This document shows, piece after piece, positions 60,529 to 64,000 of a stretch of DNA of 64,000 nt (positions are counted from its first letter, which is position 1; every line of letters starts with the position of its first letter). Below the pieces are notes generated by a model. It did not search any database. It saw only the letters and a list, made by a program, of their open reading frames with translations, and was not told the origin of the DNA. The DNA comes from Scatophagus argus (taxonomy: Eukaryota; Chordata; Actinopteri; Scatophagidae). Position numbers and translations under genes: made by a program. The stretch spans positions 20,018,330 to 20,082,329 of the forward strand of contig NC_058497.1 of assembly GCF_020382885.2 (NCBI RefSeq). The letters are read 5' to 3'.

Positions 60529-61449
60529 TCAAATATTTCTCTTCAACAAACCAAATAGGATATTGTTTTTCAGTGCATGAAAAAATGTCTCATCTCTGAG
60601 GCCATAAATGAGAGGACTTAGACATTTTGGACCAAGAGTAAACATTATGTAGTTAAAGTACCTAACATCAATAAATAACCTAACACTGACCTGAAGCACA
60701 GCTGCTTCTATGAATGGGCACCACAAACCGATGACGCAGAGCAGTAGCTGGATAGCATGAAGAACTACTGTTTTGAGTCCTTTACTTGAAGATTGTTTAT
60801 TCTCTCCTGACGCTGCTTTGGCTACTTTCATTATTTGAACATAACAGAATATAATGATGACGCACATGATGAAGAAGTAAAACTGTTGTAAAGCTGATCT
60901 AATGTGACTCTGCCATTCCTTCAAAACAAATATTTCCACAGTGCATATCATGTATTGTCTGTACATGCTACGAGAGGCTGATGCAAAGAAAGTGGAGAGA
61001 ACAGCAATGCAGGGTACAGAGCTGATGCCGTGAATGATGTGGATGCAGTGCAGAGTCCTGCGTGTGGAGCACAGCTCTGCATGTCGGAGGGGCATGCAAA
61101 TGGCCACGTAGCGCTCCAGGGTCATTGCTGTCAGAGTAACTGGTGTGACTATCACATTCAGAAATGCCACAGTGCAGATAATGATACACAACCAAACTTG
61201 AATTGTAAATTCAAAATAGGTCATGAGAAGAAGGATGTCAGATAGAAGTAAAAACGTGCTATCAGACAGTAGTGTAACAGCAAATAAGATGTAGCGTGCA
61301 GTTGTGTGGAAGCATTCCTTTTTGAAAAATGTCACAATGAGTAACAAATCAGTGCTAAGAAAAATCAGTATCAGAATCTGGACAATAATAATCCGGTCAT
61401 TCCTCTGGTTCAACACTACCTCACCACCATCCGATGAATTGTCAGCCAT
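60529..61449 (-). CDS. Odorant receptor 131-2-like, array copy 7 (last intact)
   Basis: A 306-residue intact receptor. It matches copy 3 closely, with Arg at codon 122 (CGA) where copy 3 has a stop. It has IAVLSTFFASAS in helix 4 like copies 3 and 4, RRTLHCIH at the start of helix 4, and C terminus LKRNI. The untranslated first exon donor is at about 61645. The unit to its right has the small Tc1-like deletion shared with unit 3, supporting a block duplication. Confidence 0.93.
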   Translation of the reverse strand: MADNSSDGGEVVLNQRNDRIIIVQILILIFLSTDLLLIVTFFKKECFHTTARYILFAVTLLSDSTFLLLSDILLLMTYFEFTIQVWLCIIICTVAFLNVIVTPVTLTAMTLERYVAICMPLRHAELCSTRRTLHCIHIIHGISSVPCIAVLSTFFASASRSMYRQYMICTVEIFVLKEWQSHIRSALQQFYFFIMCVIIIFCYVQIMKVAKAASGENKQSSSKGLKTVVLHAIQLLLCVIGLWCPFIEAAVLQVSVRLFIDVRYFNYIMFTLGPKCLSPLIYGLRDETFFHALKNNILFGLLKRNI

Positions 61450-62432
61450 GTATTAAATGAGTCTGTTGAAAGAAAATGAGATTCTTATCACAACAAGACC
61501 AAAGCATCCCTGATGTTCATCCACAGCATCTTGACACACATTTCCAAAGCTGTGTGTTCAAAGCCAAAGCATTCTGAGTGAAGCCTGACTTTATTGGATT
61601 GACTGGATTACAAGCAGAGTAAGAGACAATTAAAATTAACTCACCGTGTCGTCATCATTTCCACTTTCTTCTCATCTCCCAGAGGCTATCTGGGTTGCTG
61701 TAAACAAGCCACAGTTAGCTTGGGTTAGACTGTTGTACAGTCTCTGTCCTGAAGGTCATAAATTAACATGAACATACAGTATCCTGATGGTGATGTACTG
61801 GGTTCTTTTACAGACAATAAAGACACTTTGAGAGTATGGCTCAGAACCTTTACTGGACCAACACATGCAGGGAAATAGTCCATGTGTGACTCTTAAGTTA
61901 TTTAGTAGAACTTTTTACCCAGAAGCAGAGCCAGACATCATCAACAGACCACATCTCATGTGGGCAGCAATGCCTGCTCTAACAGTAGACAACATCTGGC
62001 CCACATGCACTCTCAGATAGAGAGCAGACATCCTTTAGGAGGCATGGCTGCTGACAGATTTGTTTATCCACATATGTAGGTTTCGAGTTCAGAAAAAATA
62101 TATTTTAGAGTTTTGTATGTCTTATAGTTAAATAGGCCCTGAAACATTAACCCTCTCAATCTGGAGTAGCAGAATTTTTTATTTTAACCTCTGACTGTGA
62201 GACGTTCCTCAGTCTCTGAGGTGAGTGAGGCAACAGGTGTTACAGCAAGGACCAAAGCAAGGGACTCACACTGGATTTTCAAAGACAAAGTAAATCGTCA
62301 GTCAGTTTGGTCAATGTCGCTCACTCCCCCAATCTCGGCAAAAGCAATTCAACACTGGCAGAATAAAACTTTTTTAGAAACTGGATAACTGTTGAACTGG
62401 AACTGTAAGTCAAAGTAATAAATACCTAATAC

Positions 62433-62881
62433 ACAATATAGACAAAAATAGTGGGACAGACTTCAGAGTAGAGTCGCCCCCCTCTTGTGGCTATGGCAGC
62501 TTCCACTCTTCTGGGACGGCTTTCTTGAGTGTTTGTGGCGAAATTTTATCCATTCACGGAGTAGAGCAATAGTGAGGTCAGGCACTGATGTCGGATGAAA
62601 AGACCTGGCTCGCAATCTACTTTCTAGTTCGTCCCAAAGTTGTTCAAATGGGTGGGTCTGTCAAGTTCCTCAACAGCAAACTCATCCAACCATGTCTTTA
62701 TGGAGCTTTGCTTTGTGTACTGGGGCACAGTCATAACGGAATAGAAAATGGCCTCCCTCAAAGGAACTTTGGAACCTTGAAAGCATAGCATTGTCCAGAA
62801 TGTCTTGGTATGCTGAAGTACAAAGATTTCCCTTCACTGGAAGTAAGGGGCCAAGCCCAGTAATAAAGAGGTGTGTCCCAG
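62433..62881 (-). mobile_element. Tc1-like transposon remnant, last unit
   Basis: Same remnant with the small internal deletion also found at 41805-42253 (CAAATGGGTGGGTCTGTCAA near 62645). Confidence 0.85.
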
Positions 62882-63114
62882 TAACTGAAACTGAAGGGGC
62901 AACGCAGAGTTAATAATCAATGAGGAACATGTAATTGGTCAAACTAACTGATTATTTTCTCTCCAATTCAGTAATTGCCGTTGAGAAGTTGACGCAGCCA
63001 TTGGCGACTATCAGAGTCAAGTTCCACTGATATCAATACTTTGGCAAAATGGCATACTGGTGCTGATTAATTGGCCCACTGTAGAGGTCCACCTTTAGCC
63101 ATATTATGCCAATA

Positions 63115-64000
63115 TGCCAATTGTGAGGACAACAGAAAAAATCACTAGCGCCTCTTTTGCCTCTCTCACGGACCTTTCCAACACTTGGTGTCTGCACAAA
63201 GCCACGAGCATTAGCAGGGATACCACAGATCCCTCCCATGCACTCTTCTCCTTACTGCCATCAGGAAGAAGGTACCACAGCATCACCGCCCGCACATCCA
63301 GAATGTGGAAAAGCTTCTTCCCCCAGGCAATCAGACTGCTGAATAACTCCTGACTTAAGTTGCACACTGCACCTTAAAAGCACAACTGCACTTTCTCTCT
63401 GCTGCTATCTATATATTTATACTATATATTTATTTATACTCTGCATACACTGCATATATTTCTCAACTGTTATTTATATATCTATATATTTATATGTACT
63501 CTGCATATATTTCTCCCTGATGTTATTTATATATTTATATATACTTTACATATATTGCGTATACTATGCATATAACATATTCATCTATGTTGCTGGGCGG
63601 CACGGTGGTGCAGTGGTTAGCACTGTCGCCTCATAGCAAGAGGGTTCCAGGTTCGAATCCCGGTCTGGGCCCTTCTATGTGGAGTTTGCATGTTCTCCCT
63701 GTGCCTGCGTGGGTTTTCTCCGGGTACTCCGGCTTCCTCCCACAATACCAAAAACATGCACATTAGGTTAATTGGCTACTCTAAATTGCCCCTAGGTGTG
63801 AGTGTGAGAGTGTGTGGTTGTTTGTCTTTGTGTGTTGGCCCTGCGATTGGCTGGCGACCAGTCCAGGGTGAACCCCGCCTCTCGCCCGTAGTCAGCTGGG
63901 ATAGGCTCCAGCCCCCCCGCGACCCTGACGGATAAGCGGTATAGAAAATGGATGGATGGATCTATGTTGCTATTTATATATACTCTCTGCGGCTGTTTAT
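63115..64000 (+). mobile_element. L2-like LINE fragment, last unit, interrupted by a SINE
   Basis: Only the last 79 codons of the coding end remain (to 63353); sequence upstream of 63115 is deleted relative to other units. The 3' UTR has expanded TATATTTA-type repeats at 63410-63560. It is split at 63594 by a SINE and resumes at 63960, running off the window. Confidence 0.75.
63595..63959 (+). mobile_element. tRNA-headed SINE with clean target-site duplication
   Basis: Head GGGCGGCACGGTGGTGCAGT with box A-like TGGTGCAGTGG and box B GGTTCGAATCC (63650-63660). The conserved body includes GGAGTTTGCATGTTCTCCCT and TCCGGCTTCCTCCCACA, and the 3' end is GGATAAGCGGTATAGAAAAT with GGAT repeats. It is flanked by ATCTATGTTGCT at 63583-63594 and 63960-63971, a 12-base target duplication inside the L2-like 3' UTR. 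It looks full length and recent. Confidence 0.92.

Noticed and set aside
63601-63665. Possible tRNA gene
   Set aside because: It has boxes A and B but is the head of a SINE with a conserved non-tRNA body and target duplications.
29400-64000. Regularly spaced repeats suggesting a CRISPR-like or satellite array
   Set aside because: Units are kilobases long and contain genes; the context is a vertebrate nuclear genome.

Overview
This window is nuclear DNA from a teleost fish. Genes have many short exons with GT-AG introns, the proteins match vertebrate families, and intergenic DNA carries repeats typical of fish: tRNA-headed SINEs, L2-type LINE pieces, Tc1-like transposon remnants and short AT-rich non-autonomous elements. 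I worked only from the sequence; names rest on remembered protein families.

Left part (1-18.7 kb): two minus-strand genes. The 5' half of c2cd3 (centriole/cilium C2-domain protein) runs off the left edge, with twelve coding exons in consistent phase between 60 and 4162. The complete p4ha3 gene (collagen prolyl 4-hydroxylase alpha-3 subunit) has thirteen exons between 7340 and 18642 and encodes 545 residues with all iron and 2-oxoglutarate ligands. These two genes are near neighbours in human 11q13.4, so this is old synteny.

Middle (18.7-29.7 kb): a single divergent odorant receptor gene on the minus strand (20353-21318), a repeat-rich stretch, and a complete six-exon diablo (Smac) gene on the plus strand (27201-29020) with a predicted IAP-binding motif AFPF.

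Right part (29.4-64 kb): a tandem array. A unit of about 3.7-6.3 kb is repeated, each carrying one intronless-coding odorant receptor 131-2-like gene on the minus strand with a conserved untranslated first exon, usually followed by a Tc1-like remnant and a 5'-truncated L2-like LINE. Six receptor copies are intact, one has a single nonsense codon, and one is reduced to its last dozen codons. Three units also carry a copy of the last exon of diablo, in diablo's orientation, with splice acceptor and reading frame intact. The duplicated tract therefore began inside diablo intron 5. Shared deletions, a SINE with an empty site in sister units, and mosaic receptor sequences let the order of events be partly read. 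A piece of an unrelated teleost zinc-finger gene family and a LINE fragment interrupt two units.

The genes are not an operon-like system. The notable biology is expansion of a chemoreceptor family that has dragged along the 3' end of an apoptosis gene, possibly giving diablo several alternative last exons with receptor genes antisense in the intervening introns.
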